From: Hominisplanchenecus_A murintestinalis
GTDB lineage: Bacteria; Bacillota; Clostridia; Lachnospirales; Lachnospiraceae
Length of the DNA stretch: 64,000 nt
Assembly: GCF_943193015.1 (NCBI RefSeq)
Contig: NZ_CALPCM010000003.1
Location: 78,127 to 142,126, forward strand
Direction of reading: 5' to 3'
Positions 44,313-54,518 of the stretch are shown here, one piece after another (the first letter of the stretch is position 1; the number at the start of each line of letters is the position of its first letter). The notes beneath the pieces were generated by a model. That model worked only from the letters and a program-made list of their open reading frames with translations, was not told the origin of the DNA and did no database searches. Position numbers and translations under genes: made by a program.

Positions 44313-45356
44313 ATGAAGAAAAAAGTATTGGCAGCAGTATTGGCAGCGACAATGACAGCAGCATTTCTGGCAGGCTGCGGCAGCAAGCCGGCAGAAACGA
44401 ACAGTACGGAAACGGCGGGAACAGATACAGCGTCAGGAGATGCGTATACGATTGGTATTTCGCAGTTTGCAGAGCACGGTTCCCTGGATAACTGCAAAGA
44501 GGGATTTCTGCAGGGGCTGGCGGAGGCCGGCATCAAGGAGGGAGAAAACCTGACAGTAATTTACGAGAATGCCCAGGCAGATACGGGAACGGCGGCAACG
44601 ATTTCTGACAGCTTCGTGTCGAAGAAAGTGGATATGATTTGCGCAATTGCAACACCCAGTGCTATGAGCGCATACAATAGCTGCCTGGATACGGAAATTC
44701 CGGTGATTTATACGGCGGTTTCCGACCCTGCAGGAGCAGGGCTGGCAGAAGAGGACGGAAAAAGTGTGGGAAATATTACGGGAACGGCAGATTCCCTTCC
44801 GGTTAAAGAACAGCTTGAGATGATTCGGGCAATGATGCCGGAGGCGAAGAAGATAGGTATTCTGTATACCACCAGCGAGGCAAATTCCATCAGTACGATT
44901 GAGACATATAAGGCGTTAGCAGGGGATTTTGGATTTGAAATCGTAGATACGGGAATCAATACCATTGCTGATGTGGAGATGGCGGCAAAGGATATGGCAG
45001 CGAAGGTGGACTGTATGACAAACCTGACAGATAATACGGTAGTATCCGCGCTCCAGACAGTTTTGGCAGCGGCAAATGCCCAGGGGATTCCGGTGTTTGG
45101 TTCGGAAATTGAACAGGTGAAGAACGGATGCCTGGCGTCTATGGGAATTGATTACATTGCGCTGGGGAAACAGACAGGGGCGATGGCGGCAAAGGTTCTG
45201 AAAGGAGAAGCTGCGGCAGCGGATTTACAGGTTGAGACATGCGAGGGGGCAAACTTGTACGTGAATACTGCAGTGGCTGAGAACCTTGAATTTCCACTGG
45301 ATGAAGAATATATTTCGGGCGCTGTGGAGACATTTAAAGAGATTACAGTAGAATAA
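44313..45356 (+). CDS. ABC transporter substrate-binding lipoprotein, TrpX-type
   Basis: A 347-residue lipoprotein with signal peptide and lipobox LAGC, followed by a short disordered linker and the two-lobed COG2984 fold (YTIGISQFAEHGSLDNCKEGFLQGLAEAG, ICAIATPSAMSAYN, YTAVSDPAGAGL, KKIGILYTTSEANS, PVFGSEIEQVKNGCLASMGIDYIALGKQTGAMA). Related TrpX proteins are predicted tryptophan importers; the upstream TGG T-box supports that. GGAGG sets ATG 44313; TTG 44307 is less well placed. Confidence 0.88.
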   Translation: MKKKVLAAVLAATMTAAFLAGCGSKPAETNSTETAGTDTASGDAYTIGISQFAEHGSLDNCKEGFLQGLAEAGIKEGENLTVIYENAQADTGTAATISDSFVSKKVDMICAIATPSAMSAYNSCLDTEIPVIYTAVSDPAGAGLAEEDGKSVGNITGTADSLPVKEQLEMIRAMMPEAKKIGILYTTSEANSISTIETYKALAGDFGFEIVDTGINTIADVEMAAKDMAAKVDCMTNLTDNTVVSALQTVLAAANAQGIPVFGSEIEQVKNGCLASMGIDYIALGKQTGAMAAKVLKGEAAAADLQVETCEGANLYVNTAVAENLEFPLDEEYISGAVETFKEITVE

Positions 45357-45418
45357 AGGCAATCGCCTTGCCTGAAGTGTTACGAATAAGGCTGTATAGC
45401 GGTGAGTTGGAGGGAACT

Positions 45419-46300
45419 ATGGTTTTATTTATAAGCGTACTGGAACAGGGTATGATTTATGCCATTATGGCGCTTGGCGTATATATTACTTATAAGATAT
45501 TGGATTTCCCGGACTTGACAGTGGACGGCAGTTTCCCTATGGGAGCTGCCATCACAGCAGTCATGATTAGCCGGGGTATTAATCCGCTGCTGACGCTGCC
45601 TGTGTGCTTTCTGGCAGGGGCGGCAGTGGGAATGTTGACCGGGCTGATTCATGTGAAGCTGAAAGTGCGGGATTTGCTGTCGGGAATTATCATGATGACG
45701 GCGCTTTATACGGTGAATCTGCGCATTGCAGGACGGGCGAACCTGCCGATTTATAACAAGACGACAATATTTGATAATGATATTGTAAATGGGATGCCGG
45801 GCGGCATCGCAGATTACAGGGCGATCTTGATTATTTTTGCCATTACCCTGGTCAGTAAGTATCTGCTGGACTGGTATCTGGGCACGAAATCAGGAATGCT
45901 GCTGCGGGCAGTAGGGGATAATGACAGGATTATCACTTCTCTGAGCGTTGACAAAGGACTGGTGAAAATCGTAGGGCTGGCGATTGCAAATGGGCTGGTG
46001 GCGCTCAGCGGATGTATTTTTGCGCAGCAGCAGAGGTACTTTGATGTTTCTATGGGAACAGGAACCGTGGTCATCGGACTGGCAAGCGTCATCATCGGCA
46101 CCAGTCTGTTTAAGAAAATTACGGTTCTGAGGGTGACTTCCAGTGTGGTTATTGGCTCCGTCCTCTACAAAGGATGCGTGGCGCTGGCAATCAGCCTGGG
46201 GTTCGAGTCCACAGATTTGAAGATGATTACGGCGGTGCTGTTCCTGGCTATTCTGGTGCTTGGAATGGAGCGGAAAAGGAGGGTGAAGGTCGATGCTTGA
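45419..46300 (+). CDS. ABC transporter permease, TrpY-type
   Basis: A 293-residue permease of the branched-chain amino acid type (COG4120) with about eight helices: GMIYAIMALGVYITYKILDFPDLTVDGSFPMGAAIT at the N-terminus and LLRAVGDNDRIITSLSVDKGLVKIVGLAIANGLVALSG later. GGAGGGAACT precedes ATG 45419; an upstream in-frame ATG has no ribosome-binding site. It overlaps the ATPase gene by eight bases. Confidence 0.9.
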   Translation: MVLFISVLEQGMIYAIMALGVYITYKILDFPDLTVDGSFPMGAAITAVMISRGINPLLTLPVCFLAGAAVGMLTGLIHVKLKVRDLLSGIIMMTALYTVNLRIAGRANLPIYNKTTIFDNDIVNGMPGGIADYRAILIIFAITLVSKYLLDWYLGTKSGMLLRAVGDNDRIITSLSVDKGLVKIVGLAIANGLVALSGCIFAQQQRYFDVSMGTGTVVIGLASVIIGTSLFKKITVLRVTSSVVIGSVLYKGCVALAISLGFESTDLKMITAVLFLAILVLGMERKRRVKVDA

Positions 46301-47066
46301 GCTGAAACATATCCATAAATACTATAATCCGGGAACCGTAAATGAGATGTGTCTGTTCCGTGACTTTAATTTCCGGGTGGAGGACGGGGAGTTTGTATCC
46401 GTGGTAGGAAGCAATGGTTCTGGAAAAACCTCTATGCTGAATATCATCTGCGGCAGTATAGCGGCAGATTCCGGGCAGATTTTGATGAATGGCAGGGATA
46501 TCACGAACCTGAGCGAGTACCGGAGGCTTTCAAAAATCGGGCGTGTGTTCCAGAATCCGTCTATGGGAACCTGCCCGTCTATGACGATTATGGAAAATCT
46601 GTCTCTGGCAGAAAATAAGGGAAAGTCCTACAATCTAGGGCGGTGTGTGAACAAAAAGCGGAGAGAAACGTACCAAGATATGCTCCGTCCCCTGAATCTG
46701 GGACTGGAGGATAAGCTGGATGTGAAGGTCGGGGCGCTCTCCGGCGGGCAGCGCCAGGCGATGGCGCTCCTGATGTCCACGATGACGCCCATAGAGTTCC
46801 TGATTCTTGACGAGCATACGGCGGCGCTGGATCCTAAAACGGCAGAAATTAATATGCAGCTTACGGAACAGATCGTCAGGCAGAAAAAACTGACGTCTAT
46901 TATGGTGACACACAATCTTCGCTATGCGCTGGAATACGGAAACCGTATCATTATGATGCATCAGGGAAAAATTATATTAGATAAAAAAGGAAAAGAAAAG
47001 GAGGATCTGCACGTAGACGAGGTGCTTGGACTGTTTAATGAAATTAGTATAGAATGTGGAAATTGA
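46293..47066 (+). CDS. ABC transporter ATP-binding protein, TrpZ-type
   Basis: A 257-residue ATPase (COG1101 type) with Walker A GSNGSGKTS, Q loop VFQNPSMGTCPSMTIMENLSLAENKG, signature LSGGQRQAMALL, Walker B FLILDEHTAALD and switch His in MVTHNLRYALEYG. It drives import with the two preceding gene products. GGAGGGTGAAGGTCG precedes the ATG inside the permease gene. Confidence 0.93.
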   Translation: MLELKHIHKYYNPGTVNEMCLFRDFNFRVEDGEFVSVVGSNGSGKTSMLNIICGSIAADSGQILMNGRDITNLSEYRRLSKIGRVFQNPSMGTCPSMTIMENLSLAENKGKSYNLGRCVNKKRRETYQDMLRPLNLGLEDKLDVKVGALSGGQRQAMALLMSTMTPIEFLILDEHTAALDPKTAEINMQLTEQIVRQKKLTSIMVTHNLRYALEYGNRIIMMHQGKIILDKKGKEKEDLHVDEVLGLFNEISIECGN

Positions 47067-47073
47067 AGGATGC

Positions 47074-47124
47074 TCCTGCCTGTTATCCGGCAAATTTATG
47101 TCAGATAGCGGCAGGATATTTTTT
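47074..47124 (+). terminator. Terminator after the transporter operon
   Basis: TCCTGCC...TTATC pairs with GATA..GGCAGGA (left arm from 47074, right arm to 47116) around an A/T loop, followed by TATTTTTT. Confidence 0.8.
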
Positions 47125-47149
47125 AGAGATTTTTCTTTTTGTTTTTTTG

Positions 47150-47178
47150 TTGAAAAATAACTCTATATATGGTTTAAT
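47150..47178 (+). promoter_or_regulatory. Putative promoter of the fucosidase gene
   Basis: TTGAAA (47150-47155), a 17-base spacer and TTTAAT (47173-47178) in AT-rich sequence; the leader is then about 90 bases. No obvious operator is seen. Confidence 0.5.
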
Positions 47179-47272
47179 ATAAGTAATATTGCATAAACGA
47201 GGGAAAGGAGAAGGTCTTTGAGGCGGCAGGCAGTTACAGACGGCTATTGATGAAGAAACAGGAGGAAAGGAA

Positions 47273-50200
47273 TTGAAAAAGAAATTTTTATCAGTATTAT
47301 TATCGGTTTCTATGCTGATGACCATGGGAGGTGTGTCTGCATTGGCGGCGACAGGGATAGCTGCAAAAGAAGAAACGACAGCAGAAACAGCAGCAGAAAA
47401 AAACCTGCTGAGAATGTGGTATGATGAGCCGGCAAGCGCAAGCGGGCTGACGGGAAATGATCTTTGGGAGCAGATGACTCTTCCAATCGGCAACAGTTTC
47501 ATGGGCGCTAATGTGTATGGTGAGATTGTCAATGAGCGGCTGACCTTTAACCAGAAAACGCTGTGGAATGGCGGACCAAGTACACGAAGACCAGATTATA
47601 AGGGCGGAAATATTGAGGTATCAAACGGTGCGCAAATGTCTGAAAAGTACCAGGAGGTCGTAGAAGCTTTTAAGAATAACGCCTCAAATGCTACCGATCT
47701 CTGCAGTGCGCTGGTAGGAAAAGGAATGGATGACGGATATGGCTCTTACCAGTCATGGGGAGATATTTACCTCACGTTTAACGGGTTGACAGAGAGCGAT
47801 TATACCGATTACAGCCGTGATCTTGATTTTCAGACCGGGGCTGCCCATGTAGATTTTACGCAGAGCGGGACGGATTATCACAGAGAATATTTCATGAGCT
47901 ATCCGGATAATGTGCTGGCTATGAAGCTGACGGCAAAAGGAAACAATAAGCTGAACTTGAATGTGAAATTTCCGGTAGACAATGATGAAAACGACGTAGT
48001 GAACCGTAACCTGGGCAAAAATGCCGAGTATACAGTAGATGCCAGCGCAGGTACGATTATTATGAAGGGAAGTTTACAGGATAACCAGATGAAGATGAGT
48101 TCCGTACTTCAGGTTGTGACGGGGGGGACGAAAACGGCGGGCGCTGATGGGCAGTCCCTGGATATCTCCGATACGGACGAGGTTGTGATTTTCGTTTCTG
48201 CGGGAACAGATTACAAAAATACTTTTTATAATGAAGACGAATCAGTAAACTACTATTACCGCACAGGCGAGACGGATGAGCAAGTAGCAGCCCGTGTGAA
48301 AGCTCTGGTAGATACAGCGAAAGAGAAAGGCTACGAGGAAGTAAAGAATTCTCACCTGGCAGACTATCAGGAACTTTTTGAAAGGGTTGACTTGGATTTG
48401 GGGCAGACTGCGCAGGCGGCGGAAAAAACTACGGATGATCTTCTGGCTGCATATAAGAATGCTACAGCTACAGCAGCAGAGAAAAGACTTTTGGAGGTTA
48501 CTTTGTATCAGTATGGACGTTATCTGACGATTGCATCCTCTAGAGAAGGCGACCTGCCTTCCAATCTGCAGGGTGTATGGCAGAACCGTGTGGGTAACGG
48601 ATCACAAGTTGCATGGGGATCTGATTATCATGCAAATGTCAATCTGCAGATGAATTACTGGCCTACTTATGCAGCGAACCTGACAGAGTGCGCAACACCG
48701 TTGATAGATTTTATTAATTCACTCCGTGAGCCAGGAAAGGTGACGGCACAAACTTATTTTGGAACAGAAGCCGGATTTAGTGCGCATACACAGATTAATC
48801 CTTTGGGCTGGACTTGTCCGGGCTGGAGTTTTGACTGGGGCTGGTCACCAGCAGCTATACCGTGGATTCTGCAGAACTGTTGGGAGTACTATGAGTATAC
48901 TGGGGATTTGGAGTATATGAGAGAACACCTTTATCCGATGATGAAAGAAGAGGCGTTGCTGTATGATCAGATTCTGGTAGACAGCGGTGTAGAGATCACT
49001 CTGGAGGATGGCACCAAGTCTACCCGTCTGGCAACAGCTCCGGCTTACTCACCGGAACATGGTGCGAGGACGCTGGGAAATACTTATGAAGGTACGCTGG
49101 TATGGCAGCTTTATGAAGATACGATTAAGGCAGCGGAGCTTTTAGGTGTAGATGAAGATAAGGTTGCCGAGTGGAAAGCGACGCAGAGCCGTCTGGCGCC
49201 GATTGAAATCGGAAAGAGCGGTCAGATTAAAGAGTGGTATACAGAGGAAGAGTTTAATAAGGACGCAAATGGAAACAATATCGGAGAGGGCTACGGGCAC
49301 AGGCATATCTCTCATATGCTGGGCTTGTATCCGGGCGATTTGATTACAGAGGAGCATCCGGAATGGATGGCAGCAGCCAAGGTTTCTATGGAGAACAGAA
49401 CAGATGATAGTACCGGCTGGGGTATGGCACAGCGTATCTGTACCTGGGCACGTCTTGGCGATGGAAACCATGCGTACAAAGTCATTGGAAATCTGCTTGG
49501 TTCCAAAATTTATAAAAATCTATGGGATACGCATCCACCTTTCCAGATTGATGGAAACTTTGGCTATACTGCGGGTGTCAACGAGCTTCTGATACAGAGT
49601 AACATGGATTATATTAATCTGCTTCCGGCGCTTCCGGATGCCTGGGAAACCGGACATGTATACGGTCTGTTAGCAAGAGGAAACTTTGAAGTTGATGTGG
49701 AATGGAAAAATGGATGTATAGCTGAAGCTGTCATTACATCAAATAACGGCGGTGAAGCAGTTATTCAGTGTGACAATATTTTCCTTGCAGAAGTAGTAGA
49801 TGAAGATGGAAACGAAGTAACTGTGACAAACATGGCAGACAACCGCATAGCATTCGATACAATAGAAGGTATGAGCTATACGATTTCCAAGATTCCCGAA
49901 ACAGAAGAGCTAGAGATGCCGACAGCATTACACACTATACGTAATGGAAATCAGATAACATTGTCCTGGAATCCAGTGGATGCAAACGTAACCTATACGG
50001 TTTACCGAAAAATTGGCGATGGCGAGCTGATGGAAGCAGCATCAGGACTTTCAGAAGCACAGTATGTGGATAATCAGGCATATGGAATCATGGGAGAAAT
50101 CACTTATCAGGTTATTGCGGTGTCAGGCAGTGGTACAGAGTCACAGCCAGCTCAGGTAACACAAAGATTTGGAGATAAAGTATTGGACGACAGAGATGCC

Positions 50201-51910
50201 AGGATTCAGTACACAGGCAACTGGGGTTCATGGTATAGTGAGGATGAAGCAAATTATCATTATACAACGAGACATATAAATAATCCACAAGGCGGTGAAA
50301 CTGTTTACCTTGAATTTTGCGGGACGAAGATTGAAGTAATAGCTCCAACGAATCGTGACAGAGGTTACCTGGATATTTCGATTGATGGACATGCTTCCGA
50401 AAGAGTAAATTGCTATACTTCAGGAGTAAACAGGCAGTCTACAATATTTTCCAAAGAAGGTCTTGCAGATGGTTCTCATACGATTCTGATAACTGTACCG
50501 AATGAGAAAGATTCCGCAAGCAGTGGGACAAAAGTAGAAATTGATGCATTCAAGATTTATGCACCGGCGGCAGAAGTACCAGAGCTTCCGGCAGGCGAGA
50601 AAAGCCAGGTGCTGGTATCCGAGAGCAATCGTGTCATGATACAGTGGGACGAAGTACAAAATGCAGAGTCTTATAAGGTTTATGTGGATGGCGAGGAAGT
50701 AGCGACATCGACAGAACCGTATGCATGGATTGAAAATCTGGAACCGGAACAAGATTACACATTTACTGTCAAGGCTGTAGTGAATGGCTCAGAATCATCA
50801 AGTGCAACAGAAGTGCAGGCATCGACTGCAGAAAAAGCTGATAATGACCCGGGAGCTGCACCAGACAAAGTAACAGGGCTGACAGCAGTCAAAAGCGACA
50901 GTGAAACAAAGGCAAAATTGGTTTGGAAAGCGTCGAAAGATGCAGAAAAGTATATGGTTTACATTGACGGAGAGTATGTAGGAGAGACTGTTGATACGGC
51001 ATATGTCCTTAGCGGGCTGGATGCTTCCAGAACCTACAAAGCGATGGTATTTGCGGTGAGTGCGAAAAACAGGAAATCCGACAGAGCGGCTATTAGTTTC
51101 AAGACGACAGAACTTCAGGAGGAGTCCTTGCATATCAGCAGTGTTGCAGCGTTCTCTGCTATCACCGTAAAGAATGGCACAGCTTTCGAGCAGCTTACAT
51201 TGCCGAAGAGCGTACAGGTTACTCTGAATTCAGGGGAGACCCAGGAACTGGAAGTAACGTGGCAGAAAGGCAATTATAATGGAACAGTGGCAGGAACGTA
51301 TACACTGTATGGAGATATCAAGCTTTCTAAGAATATCCTGAATCCGGATAATAAGAAGGCATCCATTGCGGTAACAGTAGAGAAAGGGCAGACAGGAACG
51401 AATCCGGGGCCTAATCCTACGCCGAATCCAGGACCAGGTCCTGTACCAGATCCGGGAGTGAAACCAGAGCCAAAGAAGGGTGATGTAGTAGATTCTCCGG
51501 ATGGATCACGCTACAAAGTGCTCGATGTGAAGAACAAAACGGCAATGCTTGTATCTGTAAAGAACAAGAAAAAAGCAACGATGAATGTTCCGGCAACGGT
51601 TATGCTGAATGGTTATAAACATAAGGTTGTTCAGATTGGCGACAAAGTGATGAAGAGGAATTCCAAATTGAAAAAGGTAGTTCTTGGAAAATATGTCACC
51701 ACAATTGGAAAACGGGCGTTCATGAACTGTAAGAACCTGAAGAGCGTTCAGTTAAAGGGAAAAGTATTAAAGACAATCAAGAGCGGCGCATTTAAGAAGA
51801 CTTCAGCAAAGCTGGTTGTAAGTGCGAAGAAGATGAGTAAAAAGCAAAAAGTGAAACTGCTGAAGAAGCTGAAAAAAGCGGGTGCAGGAAAGAAAACAAA
51901 AGTGAAATAG
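47273..51910 (+). CDS. Secreted multidomain GH95 alpha-L-fucosidase
   Basis: GH95 enzymes remove alpha-1,2-fucose from milk oligosaccharides, mucin O-glycans and H antigens by inversion. The 1545-residue protein has a signal peptide (cut near residue 27), the GH95 catalytic unit (about 45-865), an Fn3 module (about 878-965), a beta-sandwich of carbohydrate-binding type (about 967-1100), two Fn3 modules (about 1103-1280), a Big_4 Ig-like module (about 1287-1370), a P/G-rich linker and a basic BspA-type leucine-rich end (about 1400-1545). N455 and N457 ([11 protein letters not shown]), E595 (SPEHG) and D760 (IDGNFG) match the known catalytic set. Some GH95 are alpha-L-galactosidases. No LPXTG anchor. 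TTG start after AGGAGGAAAGG. Confidence 0.92.
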   Translation: MKKKFLSVLLSVSMLMTMGGVSALAATGIAAKEETTAETAAEKNLLRMWYDEPASASGLTGNDLWEQMTLPIGNSFMGANVYGEIVNERLTFNQKTLWNGGPSTRRPDYKGGNIEVSNGAQMSEKYQEVVEAFKNNASNATDLCSALVGKGMDDGYGSYQSWGDIYLTFNGLTESDYTDYSRDLDFQTGAAHVDFTQSGTDYHREYFMSYPDNVLAMKLTAKGNNKLNLNVKFPVDNDENDVVNRNLGKNAEYTVDASAGTIIMKGSLQDNQMKMSSVLQVVTGGTKTAGADGQSLDISDTDEVVIFVSAGTDYKNTFYNEDESVNYYYRTGETDEQVAARVKALVDTAKEKGYEEVKNSHLADYQELFERVDLDLGQTAQAAEKTTDDLLAAYKNATATAAEKRLLEVTLYQYGRYLTIASSREGDLPSNLQGVWQNRVGNGSQVAWGSDYHANVNLQMNYWPTYAANLTECATPLIDFINSLREPGKVTAQTYFGTEAGFSAHTQINPLGWTCPGWSFDWGWSPAAIPWILQNCWEYYEYTGDLEYMREHLYPMMKEEALLYDQILVDSGVEITLEDGTKSTRLATAPAYSPEHGARTLGNTYEGTLVWQLYEDTIKAAELLGVDEDKVAEWKATQSRLAPIEIGKSGQIKEWYTEEEFNKDANGNNIGEGYGHRHISHMLGLYPGDLITEEHPEWMAAAKVSMENRTDDSTGWGMAQRICTWARLGDGNHAYKVIGNLLGSKIYKNLWDTHPPFQIDGNFGYTAGVNELLIQSNMDYINLLPALPDAWETGHVYGLLARGNFEVDVEWKNGCIAEAVITSNNGGEAVIQCDNIFLAEVVDEDGNEVTVTNMADNRIAFDTIEGMSYTISKIPETEELEMPTALHTIRNGNQITLSWNPVDANVTYTVYRKIGDGELMEAASGLSEAQYVDNQAYGIMGEITYQVIAVSGSGTESQPAQVTQRFGDKVLDDRDARIQYTGNWGSWYSEDEANYHYTTRHINNPQGGETVYLEFCGTKIEVIAPTNRDRGYLDISIDGHASERVNCYTSGVNRQSTIFSKEGLADGSHTILITVPNEKDSASSGTKVEIDAFKIYAPAAEVPELPAGEKSQVLVSESNRVMIQWDEVQNAESYKVYVDGEEVATSTEPYAWIENLEPEQDYTFTVKAVVNGSESSSATEVQASTAEKADNDPGAAPDKVTGLTAVKSDSETKAKLVWKASKDAEKYMVYIDGEYVGETVDTAYVLSGLDASRTYKAMVFAVSAKNRKSDRAAISFKTTELQEESLHISSVAAFSAITVKNGTAFEQLTLPKSVQVTLNSGETQELEVTWQKGNYNGTVAGTYTLYGDIKLSKNILNPDNKKASIAVTVEKGQTGTNPGPNPTPNPGPGPVPDPGVKPEPKKGDVVDSPDGSRYKVLDVKNKTAMLVSVKNKKKATMNVPATVMLNGYKHKVVQIGDKVMKRNSKLKKVVLGKYVTTIGKRAFMNCKNLKSVQLKGKVLKTIKSGAFKKTSAKLVVSAKKMSKKQKVKLLKKLKKAGAGKKTKVK

Positions 51911-51921
51911 GTAAGAAACAG

Positions 51922-51951
51922 AGAATCCCCACAGGAAGCTGTGGGGATTCT
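51922..51951. terminator. Terminator after the fucosidase gene
   Basis: A perfect 13-bp stem AGAATCCCCACAG / CTGTGGGGATTCT with a four-base loop, followed by TTCT. It separates the fucosidase from the convergent histidinol-phosphatase gene. Confidence 0.88.
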
Positions 51952-52012
51952 TTCTATAAATTTTTCTAAAATCGGTGTGAAATTTATTTGATATGAAGAT
52001 GAAGGGGAGAGG

Positions 52013-52813
52013 TCACAATTTTCGGAATTCCGGTTTACGTTTCCGAAAGACAGTGTAGTAACGAAATCCGCAGCCCAGCAGGATATCCTTTACTTTGCCA
52101 AAATCATAAGCGAGATGTTCCGGGGCATGGCCGTCGCTGCCTACGGTGATAATTTCGCCGCCCAGTTCCCGGTAACGCCGCAGCACATCCGGGTGGGGAT
52201 TTGGCGCACCCAGTCCGTATTTGTAGCCTGCTGTGTTCAGTTCCAGTCCGACGCCGTGTGCGATGATGTTTTTCAAGACTTCGTCCAGAATTTCTTTGTA
52301 TTTTTCATAGGAGTAGAAACGGTTTTTGTTAGGGCCGTAACGCACCACATAATCAATGTGTCCGTAGACGTCAATATCAGAGAATGCATTCAGGTTTTCA
52401 ATAATAGTCTCAAAGTATTCCAGGTAGCAGTCCTCTTCCTTACGCCCTTCGTAGAAAGCAGGATAGTAAGGGTCAGCGCCATGCACCAGATGAGAAGAGC
52501 CGATGACAAAATCAAAATCCCACTGGCTGATATAATCGTTCAGACGCCGGGTAAGGTGAGGCTGCAGTCCAAGCTCAATACCAAAAAGAAGCTCTATCCG
52601 GGAACCGTATAGATCACGGCAGCGGCGCAGGCAGTCAAGGTAAGCGGGCGTGTCTACTATAAAATCCGGTTCGCCGGGTACATAGTCATAGTCTAAATGT
52701 TCTGTAAAACACATCGCTGTAAGCCCCAGGCGAATACCTGCTTCTATCATGGATTCCATAGAAGCTTCTGAATCTGAAGAAAAAGACGAATGGATATGGA
52801 AATCAGTATTCAA
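52013..52813 (-). CDS. PHP-type histidinol-phosphatase (HisJ-like)
   Basis: A 266-residue metal-dependent phosphatase of the PHP fold. It has the N-terminal DFHIHSSFSSDSEASMESMIEAG, FTEHLDYDY, FGIELGLQPH, GSSHLVHG, DVYGHIDYVVRYG and GSDGHAPEHLAYDF metal-ligand motifs. HisJ proteins hydrolyse histidinol phosphate in histidine synthesis; no other his genes are nearby, so the substrate stays open. The start codon is TTG (complement of 52811-52813) with GGAGGG upstream. Confidence 0.88.
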   Translation of the reverse strand: MNTDFHIHSSFSSDSEASMESMIEAGIRLGLTAMCFTEHLDYDYVPGEPDFIVDTPAYLDCLRRCRDLYGSRIELLFGIELGLQPHLTRRLNDYISQWDFDFVIGSSHLVHGADPYYPAFYEGRKEEDCYLEYFETIIENLNAFSDIDVYGHIDYVVRYGPNKNRFYSYEKYKEILDEVLKNIIAHGVGLELNTAGYKYGLGAPNPHPDVLRRYRELGGEIITVGSDGHAPEHLAYDFGKVKDILLGCGFRYYTVFRKRKPEFRKL

Positions 52814-52849
52814 AAAATCCCTCCTTTAAAACCGTATTTTGCATGTGGA

Positions 52850-54259
52850 TTAATCATGTTTTGATGTAACTTTCTTACGTCCGGCCTGGTATTCCCGAAG
52901 CAGGCGCAGCGCTTCTTTTGACAAAGGGAAGAGTGCAATCATATTGAAGATTGTCATAAGCCCAATTCCGATATCGCCCAAATCCCATACAAAGGTGTAA
53001 GCAGCCAGCCCTCCGATAAAGAGCATTACCAGAGCCAGGACTTTATAAAGGGTCTGAGATGTCCAGTTATCTCCAAACAAGTAGGCGACATTGGAGCGGG
53101 CATAGAACAGGATGCCCAGGAAGGTGGAGAAACTGAACAGCCACAGTACGATAGCTGTAAAAATCACACCGAAGTCTCCCATGTGATGACGCATGGCTGT
53201 CTGGAGCAAATCCATTCCCTCCAGTCCCTGGATAGACTCTGCCGGGGCAAGGAGCATCAGCATGGCGGTACAGCTGCAGATAACAATGGTATCAATAAAT
53301 ACGCCCAGAGCCTGCAAAAGACCTACCTTTACCGGATGATCCATCTCTGCGGCCGCGGCAGCGCAAGGAGCGGAGCCGGAGCCTGCCTCATTAGAGAATA
53401 AACCTCTCTTTGCGCCGTTCATAAGCACGGCGCCGAAGCCGCCCGCGACAACCTGGCGGAGCCCGAATGCTTCGGAGAAAATTCTGCTAAATACATCCGG
53501 CAGAAGATGCATGTTCTTTATGATGATAAATAGCGTAAGCAGGAAATATGCCCCTGCCATAACCGGGACGACGATATCAAGAACTTTTACAGTGGCATTT
53601 TTCCGCAGCACGACGACTGCCGCTATCAGTACCAGAATTGCAGTAGTCCAGAACGGCGGGATATGGAAGGCGTGGTCAAAGGCAGAGGAAACGGAATTGC
53701 CGATAACCTGGCTGATGCCGCACCAGCAGATAAGCCCGGATATGGCAAACAATGCGGCAATTATCGAACGGCGCCGTCTGCCATCTTTCTTTACAAACAG
53801 ATGATGGATGTAATATGCGGGGCCTCCCCGGTAGCCGCCGTACAGGGGATCTGGTTCTTTGTGGAGCTGTGCCAGGGTTGCTTCTATAAAAGCAGTAGAA
53901 GAACCGAGCAGCGCCAGTACCCACATCCAGAAAACTGCCCCTGCGCCTCCGGCTGAGATGGCAGCCACTACGCCTACCAGATTTCCCATGCCCACCCGTG
54001 TGGCAGTGGATACAATCAGGGACTGCAGGCCGGACAGCGCGCCCTTTTTTGAAGAAGTTTTTTTCTCTGTTATCAGCCGAAGCATTTCCGGGAACATCCG
54101 AATGGGAAGAAGCCGGGTCTTGATGGTGAAATAGATACCTGAAGGCACAAGAATAAGAATCAATAAGGAAAGCCCTACAGAGCTTCCGCCGGGAAGGGGA
54201 ATCGTTATCAAATCGCCCCACAGCAGCTGATAAACTGCCTGAATAAAGTCTACTATCAT
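52850..54259 (-). CDS. Sodium:alanine symporter family protein
   Basis: A 469-residue amino acid/cation symporter of the AGCS family with about eleven helices. Signatures: GNLVGVVAAISAGGAGAVFWMWVLALLGSSTAFIEATLAQLH, GGPAYYI, GLFSNEAGSGSAPCAAAAAEMDHPVKVGLLQALGVFIDT. It takes up alanine or glycine with Na+ or H+. It reads in the same direction as the HisJ-like gene with a 36-base gap. GAGGAAAAAC precedes ATG. Confidence 0.94.
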   Translation of the reverse strand: MIVDFIQAVYQLLWGDLITIPLPGGSSVGLSLLILILVPSGIYFTIKTRLLPIRMFPEMLRLITEKKTSSKKGALSGLQSLIVSTATRVGMGNLVGVVAAISAGGAGAVFWMWVLALLGSSTAFIEATLAQLHKEPDPLYGGYRGGPAYYIHHLFVKKDGRRRRSIIAALFAISGLICWCGISQVIGNSVSSAFDHAFHIPPFWTTAILVLIAAVVVLRKNATVKVLDIVVPVMAGAYFLLTLFIIIKNMHLLPDVFSRIFSEAFGLRQVVAGGFGAVLMNGAKRGLFSNEAGSGSAPCAAAAAEMDHPVKVGLLQALGVFIDTIVICSCTAMLMLLAPAESIQGLEGMDLLQTAMRHHMGDFGVIFTAIVLWLFSFSTFLGILFYARSNVAYLFGDNWTSQTLYKVLALVMLFIGGLAAYTFVWDLGDIGIGLMTIFNMIALFPLSKEALRLLREYQAGRKKVTSKHD

Positions 54260-54382
54260 GTTTTTCCTCTTTCTGACGCATATGCTGCATCATCTTGGTG
54301 ATTTAGAAGTTTACTTTCAAACGTTCTTTTTTTCATGCGTGTTCTGCATCAGTTTTGTACAGTTGGAAGTTCGCTTCTTTTG

Positions 54383-54411
54383 TTGTATTTTTCTACTGTT
54401 CAGTATATAAT
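54383..54411 (+). promoter_or_regulatory. Promoter of the LysR regulator gene
   Basis: TTGTAT (54383-54388), a 17-base spacer and exact TATAAT (54406-54411) in the 259-base gap between divergent genes. The leader of about 100 bases shows no clear structure. Confidence 0.6.
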
Positions 54412-54518
54412 GAATAGCAGAATCTGTCTAATTGATGAAATTGATATTTAGGATTAAGAATTTCGATAATAGATGTACTTAGAGTGCATGGTGACTTTTT
54501 ATATGGGGGAGCGGAAGC

